Positions 7,676 to 16,596 of a stretch of 57,710 nt of DNA are shown in pieces; position 1 is the first letter of the stretch, and the number at the start of each line of letters is the position of its first letter. This DNA is from UBA5109 sp964606735 (GTDB lineage Bacteria > Pseudomonadota > Gammaproteobacteria > Pseudomonadales > Pseudohongiellaceae): the NCBI GenBank assembly GCA_964606735.1, contig CAZSHI010000013.1, positions 1 to 57,710 of the forward strand, written 5' to 3'. The notes under the pieces are model-generated. The model was not told the DNA's origin and did not search any database. It worked only from the letters and a program-made list of their open reading frames with translations. The translations under genes and the position numbers were made by a program.

Positions 7676-9967
7676 CTAGTAGCGGAAGGTATAGGTAAAT
7701 TTTAGAGAAAGATCCGAGTTGGTCGAGGTGAAATTATTGTCCTTGTCACGGTCCTGTGCCCCATAGTTGAAAACCAGGAATGCCTGCTGGCCAGCTTCCG
7801 GAATCCAGTTAAGCCGGCTGTTGAAACCAAGACCTTCTGAGACATTGTCGTATTGCAGGTAATTACTCCAGGACCATCGTGAATTGAAGGCCACATTGGC
7901 CGTGATGGAAAGCTGCCGCACCTTGAAATTGCCCTCAGGCAACTTGATGGAATTTTCACCATAGTTGAGTCCAAACTCGTAACGGGGACTTGGTCGCCAG
8001 GTATTGTTGGCCCGCAACTGGAGATAGTCACCGTGATAATACTCTCCGATGCCCATCATCAGGTTGCTGGAAAAACGGCGTTGTCCGGCCGTATTGACCA
8101 GCAAAAGCCACTGGTTAAATTCGTATTCTCCACGGGGAATAACCACCGAGCGGGAGCCGTCTGAAGCCCTGAAAATGGTAAAGTCATTCAGCAATACTTC
8201 CCGATTTCTTCTCAGTCGGGTAAACAGCCTGTCGTTTTCTTGATTAAACAGCGCAATACGCACCCCGAAGTCCTCGGAGTTGAGCCCACCACTGAGCAAT
8301 TCAGCACGGTAGCCATCAAAGCCCATATACACATTGCGAATATAGCTGCCACTGGCAAGACGTTTAACATAGCCTCCATCCAGCGCATAATCTTGGATGC
8401 CGGTTCGACTGACAAAGCCGACTGCCGGATCAAAATTCTGTTCAACCCGGTTATACACTGCACCGCCGCGCCAGCCAGTATTATTTGGTGTGCTCAATGC
8501 CAGACTGTAGGCCATGTCATCACCCTGCTTGCCTTCCGTATCACTCTTTTGGATCCAGGAATTCAACTCCAGAATTTTGTCATTGCCTAACTGTGAATTG
8601 CGGTACCTGAAATCCGCGCCAAACAGACTGCTATCCAGATTGGATTGCGGATCCCCATCCGTCATGATGACACCAAAGCGGGACTCTGAGAGAACATTCA
8701 TCACGGCTCTGCCGACAAAAATTTCACTGGCCTCAACACCATTGACGACATCCCCATCCTGAGAGATCAGTAATGAACCGACATTGAAATTACCTACTCT
8801 GCCGCTCAGTTTACCCCCTACCTGAATATCTACCGGAGCGCCTGAAGCACTGAGTCCGATGGTGCGCGAGAAAAAAGGTCGGGCATTTTGCGAACTGTCA
8901 TTGGGAATCGCTGCATTACCGGTACCATCCCGATTACCGAAGCCATAAGTGCCAATCTGACCGAACTCAAAAATATCTGAATCCCGTAAAAAGAAGTCCC
9001 GTTTTTCCGGAAAAAACAGTGAAAAGCGGGTGAGATTTACCTGTCTGTCATCCACTTCGGTTGCCGAAAAGTCTGTGTTGACAGTCAGGGCAGCATTCAG
9101 GGAAGGCGTGATCTTGTAGAAAACATCCAGCGTTGGCTCAAAGTTTTCTTCCACACCGGCATTGGCACCGCTGCCATAGGTTCTCACCCTTCTCAGGGTG
9201 AGTCCGGGTACAACATCAAGCCCCCTTCCCTGGCGCATGCCATTCATATTGGTCGCAATACCTGAAGCACCCGGATTGAATTGGCGATTCTGGGAAAACC
9301 AGGTAATTTCTTCATTATCCCGTCGAATGACCCGCTGGAAATTAATCCCCCATTCCGTATTACCTGGTTCAAAGGACAGGGTTTGAAAGGGAATACGCAT
9401 TTCTGTCGTCCAGCCATCCTGATCAATGCTGCTCTCACCCTGCCAGATACCCTGCCAGTTGGTTTCCATATCCGTTGGACTGTTATAAATCGCATCCCAG
9501 CGAACACCGTTGGGGTTCATGGCAAAACGATAGCCGCTGCGTCGATCCAGGAATGGATCCAGAATAATATTGAAGACATCATCCGGATTGATGTTGGCAT
9601 TTTGCCTTAATACTGAGGCGCTGATCTGGTCAGCCTGGGTATCCCACATGCGGGCGCCAATGAATATGGCATTCTCGGTGTAAAAAATTCTGACTTCGGT
9701 GCGCTGTGAAGGCTCGGCATATTCAAAGGGGTTCATCTGGTGCAGGTCTGTCACCAGCAAGGCCTGCTGCCAGACAGCCTCATCCATTATGCCATCAATA
9801 CGGGGCTCTTCACTCAGCCTGACCATACTCAGGCTTTTCGAATCCAGTGAGGCACCAGCCTGCTCTGTTTGGGCGTTCGCCAGCACTGACACTAAGAGTA
9901 GTAAGCAGTTCAGAATTATTCTGTTAATTTTTGAACGCAAGGAAAATGATAAGAAAAATTCAGACAT
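7676..9967 (-). CDS. DUF5916 outer-membrane protein, downstream copy (A)
   Basis: Predicted outer-membrane beta-barrel with an N-terminal carbohydrate-binding-module-9-like sandwich. After a signal peptide (INRIILNCLLLLVSVLANAQ) comes the CBM9-like stretch EEPRIDGIMDEAVWQQA and ENAIFIGARMWD. The DUF5916 core follows with SFEPGNTEWGINFQRVIRR and NLTRFSLFFPEKRDFFL, then a long alternating barrel ending in LSLKFTYTFRY. The function is unknown, and the CBM9-like fold alone does not prove sugar binding. I use the ATG at 9967. A TTG at 10003, preceded by AGGGA, would give a longer n-region and is a real alternative. It lies 18 bases (TTG start) to 54 bases (ATG start) downstream of a paralogue and is convergent with holA. 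Confidence 0.85.
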   Translation of the reverse strand: MSEFFLSFSLRSKINRIILNCLLLLVSVLANAQTEQAGASLDSKSLSMVRLSEEPRIDGIMDEAVWQQALLVTDLHQMNPFEYAEPSQRTEVRIFYTENAIFIGARMWDTQADQISASVLRQNANINPDDVFNIILDPFLDRRSGYRFAMNPNGVRWDAIYNSPTDMETNWQGIWQGESSIDQDGWTTEMRIPFQTLSFEPGNTEWGINFQRVIRRDNEEITWFSQNRQFNPGASGIATNMNGMRQGRGLDVVPGLTLRRVRTYGSGANAGVEENFEPTLDVFYKITPSLNAALTVNTDFSATEVDDRQVNLTRFSLFFPEKRDFFLRDSDIFEFGQIGTYGFGNRDGTGNAAIPNDSSQNARPFFSRTIGLSASGAPVDIQVGGKLSGRVGNFNVGSLLISQDGDVVNGVEASEIFVGRAVMNVLSESRFGVIMTDGDPQSNLDSSLFGADFRYRNSQLGNDKILELNSWIQKSDTEGKQGDDMAYSLALSTPNNTGWRGGAVYNRVEQNFDPAVGFVSRTGIQDYALDGGYVKRLASGSYIRNVYMGFDGYRAELLSGGLNSEDFGVRIALFNQENDRLFTRLRRNREVLLNDFTIFRASDGSRSVVIPRGEYEFNQWLLLVNTAGQRRFSSNLMMGIGEYYHGDYLQLRANNTWRPSPRYEFGLNYGENSIKLPEGNFKVRQLSITANVAFNSRWSWSNYLQYDNVSEGLGFNSRLNWIPEAGQQAFLVFNYGAQDRDKDNNFTSTNSDLSLKFTYTFRY

Positions 9968-10021
9968 GGTGTTCAAAGTAGGTTTGTCCAGTAGGGCCGA
10001 CAAATCGTTTTCCCTGTCGAC

Positions 10022-12292
10022 CTAGTAGCGAAAAGTATAGGTGGCACGTAAAGATAAATCAGAAGCAGTCGATATAAAGTTATTATCTTTATTTCTATCC
10101 TCAGCACCATAATTAAACACTAAAATTGCCTGCTGTCCTGCTTCGGGTATGTATACCAAACGACTATTGAATCCGGCTGCTTCAGATACATTGTCGTACT
10201 GTAATAAATTATTCCAAGACCAACGTGTATTCAAAGCAAAATTTGCCTGCAGGTTTATTTGGCGAACTTTGAAGTCTCCTGCAGGTAATTTTATTGAATT
10301 TTCATTATGCGTTAAACCAAACTCCAGTTGATTACTTGGTCGCCAGGTAAAGGCAGACCTGAACTCAAGGTGCTCACCATCATAAAATTCACCAGCCCAA
10401 ACACTCAAGTTTGCTGACAGCTTTCGATGGGTCCCCGTATTCAAAAAAATTCTCGCCTCGTTAAAAGTGTAACTACCGCTTGGTATCACCACTGATCTTG
10501 ATCCATCTGAAGCCCTGAAAATTGAAAAATCATTCAATAGCACTTCTTTAGCCTGAACCAGTCTTGCAAAAAATCTGTCGCGCGTTCGGTTGTACAGTGA
10601 TAAACGAATCCCAACATCTTGAGAGCTTAATTCTCCGCTGGATAAGAGCTCAGCCCGATATCCATCTACCGTCACATTATAAGAGGCAAAATAGCTACTG
10701 GGCGGCATAAGGTATGAGTAGCCCCCTTCCATGGCATATTCCTCAACGCCTGATCTATTCACGTAGCCTACAGCCGGATCAAAATTCTGTTCTACTCTTG
10801 TGTAGATAGCGGTACCGCGCAAGCCATTTCTGTTGGGTGAGCTCAGAGCAAGGCTGTATGCCATATCATCTCCCTGCTTTCCCTCAGTATCCGTTTGTTG
10901 CACCCAGGCATTCACCTCTACAGTTTTGTTATTCGGTAAGCGAGAATTTCGATACCGAAAATCAGCACCATACAGCGTGTTATCCAGATTGGATTGCGGA
11001 TCGCCATCCGTCATCATTACCCCTAACTGTGATTCAGACAGCACATTCATCACGGCTCTGCCAACAAAAATATCTGTAGCATCAACACCGCTTGCCACAT
11101 CCTCATCTTGCGAAATGATTAAAGAACCGACATTGAAATTACCAACCCGGCCACTTATTTTTCCACCAACATTAAGATCGACCGGTGCGCCATTGGCGCT
11201 CAATCCGATTCTACGAGAAAAGAAAGGCCTGGCATTTTGTTGAGCTGCACCGGGTATTGCCGAAAAGCCAGTTCCCCAATTGGCAGTAAAGTCGTAAGTA
11301 CCAATTTGACCAAACTCAAAAATATCCAAATCACGTAGAAAAAAATCACGTCTTTCTGGAAAAAATAATGAAAATCGCGTCAGATTAACCTGGCGGTTAT
11401 CCACTTCTGCTGCTGAAAAATCAGTATTCAGGGTTACAGCTGCATTGAGTGAAGGCGTAATTTTGTAGAATAAATCGAGTGTTGGCTCAAAACTATTTTC
11501 AACACCTGCGCCGGGTTGTGCACCAAAAACTTTATCGCGACGCAATGTCAGACCTGGAACAATATCCAGGCCTTTACCTTGTTGGATACCACTTATACCA
11601 GTCGCCACCCCGGAAGTTCCAGGGTTCTGCTGGCGATCACGTGAAAGCCAGGAAATACGCTCATCACTTCGCCTGATAATGCGCTGGAAATTGATTCCCC
11701 AATCTGAGTTATCAGGATCAAAGGACAGTGTCTGAAAGGGGATACGAATCTCAGTAGTCCAGCCATCCTCACCAATTGCGCTTTCACCCTGCCAGATACC
11801 CAGCCAGTTGGCATCAGTTTCAGTAGGACTGCTGTAAATGGCATCCCACCAGATACCATTAGGACTGATAGCAAAACGATAACCACTGCGTCGATTGAGA
11901 AAGGGATCCAGCAATAAAATAAATACATCTTCCTGGGTTACCCCACCATATTGCTGAAGAGACTGGGCAGTAATCAGTTCTGGATCATCCTCAAACATTT
12001 TAGCGCCAACATAGATGGCATCTTCAGTGTAAAAAATACGCACTTCAGTATCTTGTGAAGGCATTGCAAATTCGATAGGCGTGGTTTGGTAGAAATCTGT
12101 GATTACTCTCGCCTGCTGCCAGACCTCATCATCCAGAATTCCATCAATTTCAGGTTCCTGGTTAAGTTTGACCATCTCTATGGATTTTGAGGCTGCACTC
12201 GCAGTAGAAATATTTTCCTGAGCACAGACACTGGTCGAAATTACGAGCAACAGGAATGTGAATAACTTATTAGTTAGTGGTTTTTTAACCAT
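10022..12292 (-). CDS. DUF5916 outer-membrane protein, upstream copy (B)
   Basis: Paralogue of the next gene downstream, with the same layout: signal peptide (TNKLFTFLLLVISTSVCAQ), CBM9-like segment (QEPEIDGILDDEVWQQA), DUF5916 core (NLTRFSLFFPERRDFFL) and a beta-barrel ending LSLRATYTFRY. About two thirds of residues agree with copy A by eye, with long identical blocks. Its DNA is visibly richer in A and T than copy A and the surrounding genes, which suggests a different recent history. The ATG at 12292 gives a clean signal peptide but has no ribosome site. An in-frame TTG at 12340 abuts the lipA stop and may be used by coupling. Substrate and role are unknown. Confidence 0.85.
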   Translation of the reverse strand: MVKKPLTNKLFTFLLLVISTSVCAQENISTASAASKSIEMVKLNQEPEIDGILDDEVWQQARVITDFYQTTPIEFAMPSQDTEVRIFYTEDAIYVGAKMFEDDPELITAQSLQQYGGVTQEDVFILLLDPFLNRRSGYRFAISPNGIWWDAIYSSPTETDANWLGIWQGESAIGEDGWTTEIRIPFQTLSFDPDNSDWGINFQRIIRRSDERISWLSRDRQQNPGTSGVATGISGIQQGKGLDIVPGLTLRRDKVFGAQPGAGVENSFEPTLDLFYKITPSLNAAVTLNTDFSAAEVDNRQVNLTRFSLFFPERRDFFLRDLDIFEFGQIGTYDFTANWGTGFSAIPGAAQQNARPFFSRRIGLSANGAPVDLNVGGKISGRVGNFNVGSLIISQDEDVASGVDATDIFVGRAVMNVLSESQLGVMMTDGDPQSNLDNTLYGADFRYRNSRLPNNKTVEVNAWVQQTDTEGKQGDDMAYSLALSSPNRNGLRGTAIYTRVEQNFDPAVGYVNRSGVEEYAMEGGYSYLMPPSSYFASYNVTVDGYRAELLSSGELSSQDVGIRLSLYNRTRDRFFARLVQAKEVLLNDFSIFRASDGSRSVVIPSGSYTFNEARIFLNTGTHRKLSANLSVWAGEFYDGEHLEFRSAFTWRPSNQLEFGLTHNENSIKLPAGDFKVRQINLQANFALNTRWSWNNLLQYDNVSEAAGFNSRLVYIPEAGQQAILVFNYGAEDRNKDNNFISTASDLSLRATYTFRY

Positions 12293-12340
12293 GATAAAAA
12301 TAGTACAGAAGCTCTCCGCAGTCACTTTCAATGCATACAA

Positions 12341-13288
12341 CTAATTCAAAAGCGCCTGCTTATCGGCATGGTAGGAAGATCTCACCATGGGGCCACTGGC
12401 GACATGCCTGAAACCCATATCCTTGCCAAGCCTGGCGTATTCATCAAATTCATCGGGGTGTACAAAACGCTCCACAGCCAGGTGCTCCCTGCTGGGTTGC
12501 AGGTACTGGCCGAGGGTTAGCATATCGATATAATGCGCGCGCATATCCTGCATGACCTGTATTACTTCATCTCTGGACTCACCCAGGCCCAGCATGATGC
12601 CAGACTTGGTCAGCACCTCGGGAGCCATGGATTTGTACTGTTTCAGCAGATTCAGGGACCACTGGTAATCCGAGCCAGGTCGGACTTTTTTATACAAGCG
12701 GGGAATCGTCTCCAAATTATGGTTGAAAACATCCGGACAGGTGCCGGTAAGGATTGCCAGGGCAACATCCATGCGGCCACGAAAATCAGGCACCAGTACT
12801 TCAATTTTTATCCCCGGATTGAGGCGGCGGGTTTCACTGATACAGCGGGAAAAATGTTCTGCACCGCCATCTCGAAGATCGTCACGATCAACTGAGGTCA
12901 CCACAACATAACTCAGCCCCATCTCGGCGATGGCCTGCGCCAATTCCAGTGGTTCATTTTCCATAGGGGGGTTGGGGCGCCCATGGGAAACATCACAAAA
13001 GGGACAACGTCGCGTACAGATATCGCCAAGAATCATAAAGGTAGCCGTACCACCACTGAAACACTCCCCTAGGTTCGGGCAGGAGGCTTCCTCACACACA
13101 GAACTCAGGCGGTGTTTGCGCAGGGTCTGCTTGATATGCTCGACCTTGGCGCTGGTGCCTATACGCACACGAATCCAGTCCGGTTTTCGGGGCATTTCTT
13201 CGGTGGGAATGACTTTCACAGGTATCCGGGCAACTTTGTCAGCACCCCGAAGTTTTTCCCCTTGAACGACCTTTTTAACTTTTTCCAT
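12341..13288 (-). CDS. lipA: Lipoyl synthase
   Basis: Radical-SAM enzyme that inserts two sulfur atoms into protein-bound octanoyl chains to make lipoyl cofactor. It carries both iron-sulfur motifs: the auxiliary-cluster cysteines C65, C70 and C76 (CEEASCPNLGEC) and the radical-SAM cysteines C91, C95 and C98 (CTRRCPFC). The C-terminal serine ligand motif is RSSYHAD, and MLGLGE is present. Its 315 residues match the family. It forms the end of the lipB-lipA pair on the minus strand, 52 bases after lipB, and a DUF5916 gene starts right after it. Confidence 0.98.
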   Translation of the reverse strand: MEKVKKVVQGEKLRGADKVARIPVKVIPTEEMPRKPDWIRVRIGTSAKVEHIKQTLRKHRLSSVCEEASCPNLGECFSGGTATFMILGDICTRRCPFCDVSHGRPNPPMENEPLELAQAIAEMGLSYVVVTSVDRDDLRDGGAEHFSRCISETRRLNPGIKIEVLVPDFRGRMDVALAILTGTCPDVFNHNLETIPRLYKKVRPGSDYQWSLNLLKQYKSMAPEVLTKSGIMLGLGESRDEVIQVMQDMRAHYIDMLTLGQYLQPSREHLAVERFVHPDEFDEYARLGKDMGFRHVASGPMVRSSYHADKQALLN

Positions 13289-13340
13289 GAAATCCGTAGC
13301 TGCCCTTAGGCTATGTGATCGGCAATAAATTCGCGCGCAA

Positions 13341-13985
13341 TTATAACAGAGTCAGTAGCTGATGGAGCAGTTTATCAGTGGCCTGATCAAAGAGATTCAG
13401 CGGCGCTTTAGGCAGGCAGTCAGCCAGCTGCGTCACCTCTAAGCCCTCATAGCCACAGGGATTGATATACGTGAAAGGCTGCAGATCCATATCAATATTG
13501 AAACTGAGTCCATGATAGGAGCAGCCCTGTTTGATACGCAGACCCAGCGCAGCAATTTTCTTCTCAGCAACATATACCCCCGGCGCTCGCGGCCGGGTAT
13601 CTGAAGAGATGCCGTAATCCTCAAGCAGCGCAACAATACTGTTTTCAATCAGATCAACCAGATCCCTGATACCCGTTCTGCGACGCCTGACATCAATCAG
13701 CAGGTACATCACCAACTGTCCGGGGCCATGATAGGTAACCTGGCCTCCCCGGTCAGTATTGATTACAGGAATACCGTGAGGATCCAGAATGTGTTCTTTC
13801 TTTCCGGCCTGCCCGAGAGTGAACACCGGCTCATGCTGTAAAATCCACAGTTCATCCGGAGTGGCTGCAGTCCGCGACAAGGTGAAATCACGCATCTGCT
13901 GCCAGACTTTTTCATAGGGCTGCAAGCCCAGATAGCGAAGCTCACAGGGTTCACGATAGCTTAGCGGGGTGGACACGGTGTTCAC
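13341..13985 (-). CDS. lipB: Octanoyl-[ACP]:protein octanoyltransferase
   Basis: Transfers octanoyl groups from acyl carrier protein to lipoyl domains, the step before LipA. The family motif GGQVTYHGPGQLVMYLL is present, as is the SYHGLSFNID segment. The catalytic cysteine sits in NPCGYEGLEVTQL near the C-terminus and the essential lysine in ALGLRIKQG. Length 214 residues. It lies seven bases after the YbeD gene and upstream of lipA, as in E. coli and Pseudomonas. Confidence 0.97.
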   Translation of the reverse strand: MNTVSTPLSYREPCELRYLGLQPYEKVWQQMRDFTLSRTAATPDELWILQHEPVFTLGQAGKKEHILDPHGIPVINTDRGGQVTYHGPGQLVMYLLIDVRRRRTGIRDLVDLIENSIVALLEDYGISSDTRPRAPGVYVAEKKIAALGLRIKQGCSYHGLSFNIDMDLQPFTYINPCGYEGLEVTQLADCLPKAPLNLFDQATDKLLHQLLTLL

Positions 13986-13992
13986 ACTGCAG

Positions 13993-14277
13993 TTATAAGA
14001 CCATGGTCACACGACCAGTGGCTTTAAGGTCATCAAACAGGGCCTGTAGCTGCTGCACACCGGTGGCATAAATAGTGACATTAACCGCCAGGTAATTATT
14101 CTGGCGGCTGGGGCGAAAGCTGATATTTTCTTCGCGAAGGTCCGGGGCATGCCGGCGAATCACTTCCAGAACCACATCACTGAAATCATCGCTGTTCTTG
14201 CCCATCACTTTAACTGGGTAGTCGCAGGGAAACTGGATTTTTATACTGTCTTCGTCAATCTGCATATCTGAATCCAT
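13993..14277 (-). CDS. ybeD: DUF493 family protein YbeD
   Basis: Small conserved ferredoxin-fold protein of unknown biochemical role, usually beside lipB. Seen here are FPCDYPVKVMGK near the start, FRPSRQNNYLAVNVTIYA in the middle and the GRVTMVL ending, all typical of DUF493. The start is uncertain: a longer frame begins at 14319, but homologues begin close to the MDSDMQIDEDSIK stretch, so I use the ATG at 14277 (94 residues). The lipB gene follows seven bases downstream. Confidence 0.9.
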   Translation of the reverse strand: MDSDMQIDEDSIKIQFPCDYPVKVMGKNSDDFSDVVLEVIRRHAPDLREENISFRPSRQNNYLAVNVTIYATGVQQLQALFDDLKATGRVTMVL

Positions 14278-14392
14278 GGGCCAAGCATCATGGGCTCTTG
14301 TACAGCGGGGCCGCTGCATTCAGTACCAGCACGCAAAAGGACCAACTTTACAGCCTTGCCCATTCAAGATGCTGGCACGATTTAAGACGGCA

Positions 14393-14408
14393 TTGCACAC
14401 CTGTGCAA
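14393..14408. other. Inverted repeat between dacA and ybeD
   Basis: TTGCAC and GTGCAA flank a four-base centre (ACCT) in the roughly 140-base gap after dacA. No run of T follows on either strand, so it is a poor terminator. It may be a protein site or mRNA hairpin. Nothing else is recognisable in the gap. Confidence 0.3.
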
Positions 14409-14420
14409 GGCAACAGGCGT

Positions 14421-15581
14421 CTAACTGAAGAGGCCCATAAAGAACAGGGTCAGCCAATCCATCAGGCGCTTGATCCAACTGCCCCTTTCAACAGCCTGCA
14501 GGGCAATGACATCGCCCTGATAATAAACCGTATCATCCAGGCTGACTGTTACCCGACCCAGCACATCTCCCACATTAATGGGGGCTCGCAGACCATCTTC
14601 AATCTGGATATCCGTTTGTAGTTCATCTCCAGTACTACTGGGAATGGTGATATAAACCTGTTCCACGGCTCCGATATCAACTGAATTGGTTTTTCCTGAC
14701 CAGACCTGATTGGATGCCAGCACTTCATTGCCTGTAAACAGCTCATAGGTTTCATAAAAGCGAAAACCGTAGGTCAGTAATTTCTGGGCTTCTACCAGAC
14801 GCGCATTTTCACTTTCAGTTCCCATCACCACGGCAATCAGGCGCATGCCGTCGCGTGTGGCAGAAGCCACCAGACAGTAACCGGCAGCATCAGTGTAACC
14901 GGTTTTCATGCCATCGACATTGCGATCCCGGAACAGCAGACCATTGCGATTGGGCTGACGAATGCCGTTGTAGGTAAATTCACGAACTTTGTAGATTTCA
15001 TAGTTTTCAGGAAACTGCTGTATCAGTGCACGGGACAGGGTTGCTAGATCCCGGGCCGACATTACATGCTGATCAGCTGGCAAGCCATGGGCATTGACGA
15101 AATAGGAATTCTGTAAACCCAGTCGTTCAGCGTGCTGGTTCATCATGTCGGCAAAGGCTTCCTCACTGCCGGCAATATGCTCGGCCAGTGCAACACTGGC
15201 ATCATTCCCGGATTGTACGACCATGCCGTAAATCAGATCCTCCAGGCGCACATCGGTTCCTTCCTGAATGAACATTTTAGAACCTTCCATCTGCCAGGCT
15301 TTGACACTGATATGCACCTGGTCATCCATGCTGATATTGCCGTTCTCCAGTTCTGAAGCAACGACATAATCTGTCATGATCTTGGTCAAGCTGGCTGGCG
15401 GCAGGGGAATGTCCGCATTGGACTCCACCAGAATTTCACCGGTCGTGGCGTCGATCAGGATGTAGGAACTGGCAGCAACATCCGGAGCTCGTGGAATGAT
15501 TCGTGCTTGCTGGGCCAAGGCAGAAACAGACAGGAACAATGCCAAACCTGTTACCAGCAAAGCAGAGAAAGATTTTTTCAT
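14421..15581 (-). CDS. dacA: D-alanyl-D-alanine carboxypeptidase (PBP5/6 family)
   Basis: Trims the terminal D-Ala from peptidoglycan pentapeptides in the periplasm. From the ATG at 15581 there is a signal peptide ending ALAQ, then the three penicillin-binding motifs: SLTK at 64-67, SGN at 124-126 and KTG at 226-228. A C-terminal PBP5 beta domain follows, ending in an amphipathic membrane anchor (IKRLMDWLTLFFMGLF). I chose this start because AGGA precedes it by nine bases and the signal peptide begins with MKK. An in-frame start at 15620 adds 13 residues. Length 386 residues. It belongs to the mrdA-rodA-rlpA-dacA cell-wall block. Confidence 0.97.
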   Translation of the reverse strand: MKKSFSALLVTGLALFLSVSALAQQARIIPRAPDVAASSYILIDATTGEILVESNADIPLPPASLTKIMTDYVVASELENGNISMDDQVHISVKAWQMEGSKMFIQEGTDVRLEDLIYGMVVQSGNDASVALAEHIAGSEEAFADMMNQHAERLGLQNSYFVNAHGLPADQHVMSARDLATLSRALIQQFPENYEIYKVREFTYNGIRQPNRNGLLFRDRNVDGMKTGYTDAAGYCLVASATRDGMRLIAVVMGTESENARLVEAQKLLTYGFRFYETYELFTGNEVLASNQVWSGKTNSVDIGAVEQVYITIPSSTGDELQTDIQIEDGLRAPINVGDVLGRVTVSLDDTVYYQGDVIALQAVERGSWIKRLMDWLTLFFMGLFS

Positions 15582-15678
15582 TCTGAAATTTCCTACAGTA
15601 CCTTGTGAATATTCTCGCATGACTTTCCTCTAAAGTTAGCAGGCAATTCTGGCTATTTTATGGCCAATTATTGACAAA

Positions 15679-16569
15679 TTACTGCCTGACGCGAAAAGGC
15701 GTCCCAAATCCCGCATCAATGATCAGCTGCATCACTTCATCAAGTGCCATTGTCTCATTTAGCGGACCCAAACGCACCCGGTGCAGTACCTGTCCTGCGC
15801 TTTCATTCAGTTCACTGCGAATAAAGGCAGGCAGACGGGTAAGCGCGGCAATGCTGTCTCGAAGATTTTCAGCACTGTCACGATTACTGAATGCACCAAC
15901 CTGTAAAAACTCTTCCCCCTGATCCGCCTCAATCCGTTGGCGCTCAGCTGCAATCGCTTCCTGATCAATCGGATCTACTGATTCATCAACTAGAATGGGA
16001 GGCGTATTCAGCCAGGGCGTCAGGGATTCCACCCTCACCCGCGCCGTTCCGTTAGCCGCATAATCTAGACGGGCTGCTGCTGCATAGGACAAATCAATGA
16101 TGCGATTCTCATGGAAAGGACCACGGTCGTTCACCCTGACCACAACTGATTTGCCATTGCTGAGATTGGTGACTCGGGCAAAACTGGGGATTGGCAGACT
16201 CTTGTGAGCCGCAGAATATTGAAACATATCGTAAATTTCACCATTGGAGGTCAGGTGTCCGTGAAATTTACGGCCATACCAGGAAGCCATACCGGTTTCC
16301 TGATAACCCACTTCTGAATCCATGACTGTGTAGCTGCGCCCATTCACACTGTAAGGACTTTTGTTGCCTGCAGCAGTACGGATGATCTCTTTGGGAACGA
16401 CTTCCTCGACCCGTGAAAAATCAATCGCCTCAAGTACCGGGCTGTCATTGTCCATCTGATAGCGACCGGCATTGGCTGTGTTTGTTGTGGGGGAGGAAGA
16501 AACGCAAGCTGTCAGGAAAACAGCAAGAAGCGGCAGCAAGGCAATGTGAAATCCACTTTGTCTCGTCAT
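15679..16569 (-). CDS. rlpA: Septal ring lytic transglycosylase RlpA
   Basis: Lipoprotein that cleaves naked glycan strands at division sites. The lipobox LTAC places the acylated cysteine at residue 22. The double-psi beta-barrel domain covers GMASWYGRKFHGHLTSNGE to VRVNDRGPFHENRIIDLS, including the catalytic-type acidic residues in that motif. A SPOR domain at the C-terminus (FLQVGAFSNRDSAENL onward) binds denuded peptidoglycan. Length 296 residues. It follows rodA after 27 bases. Unlike Pseudomonas, no mltB gene is placed between them. Confidence 0.95.
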   Translation of the reverse strand: MTRQSGFHIALLPLLAVFLTACVSSSPTTNTANAGRYQMDNDSPVLEAIDFSRVEEVVPKEIIRTAAGNKSPYSVNGRSYTVMDSEVGYQETGMASWYGRKFHGHLTSNGEIYDMFQYSAAHKSLPIPSFARVTNLSNGKSVVVRVNDRGPFHENRIIDLSYAAAARLDYAANGTARVRVESLTPWLNTPPILVDESVDPIDQEAIAAERQRIEADQGEEFLQVGAFSNRDSAENLRDSIAALTRLPAFIRSELNESAGQVLHRVRLGPLNETMALDEVMQLIIDAGFGTPFRVRQ

Positions 16570-16596
16570 AGAAAGATAAAAACAGTCCCCGTCTGT

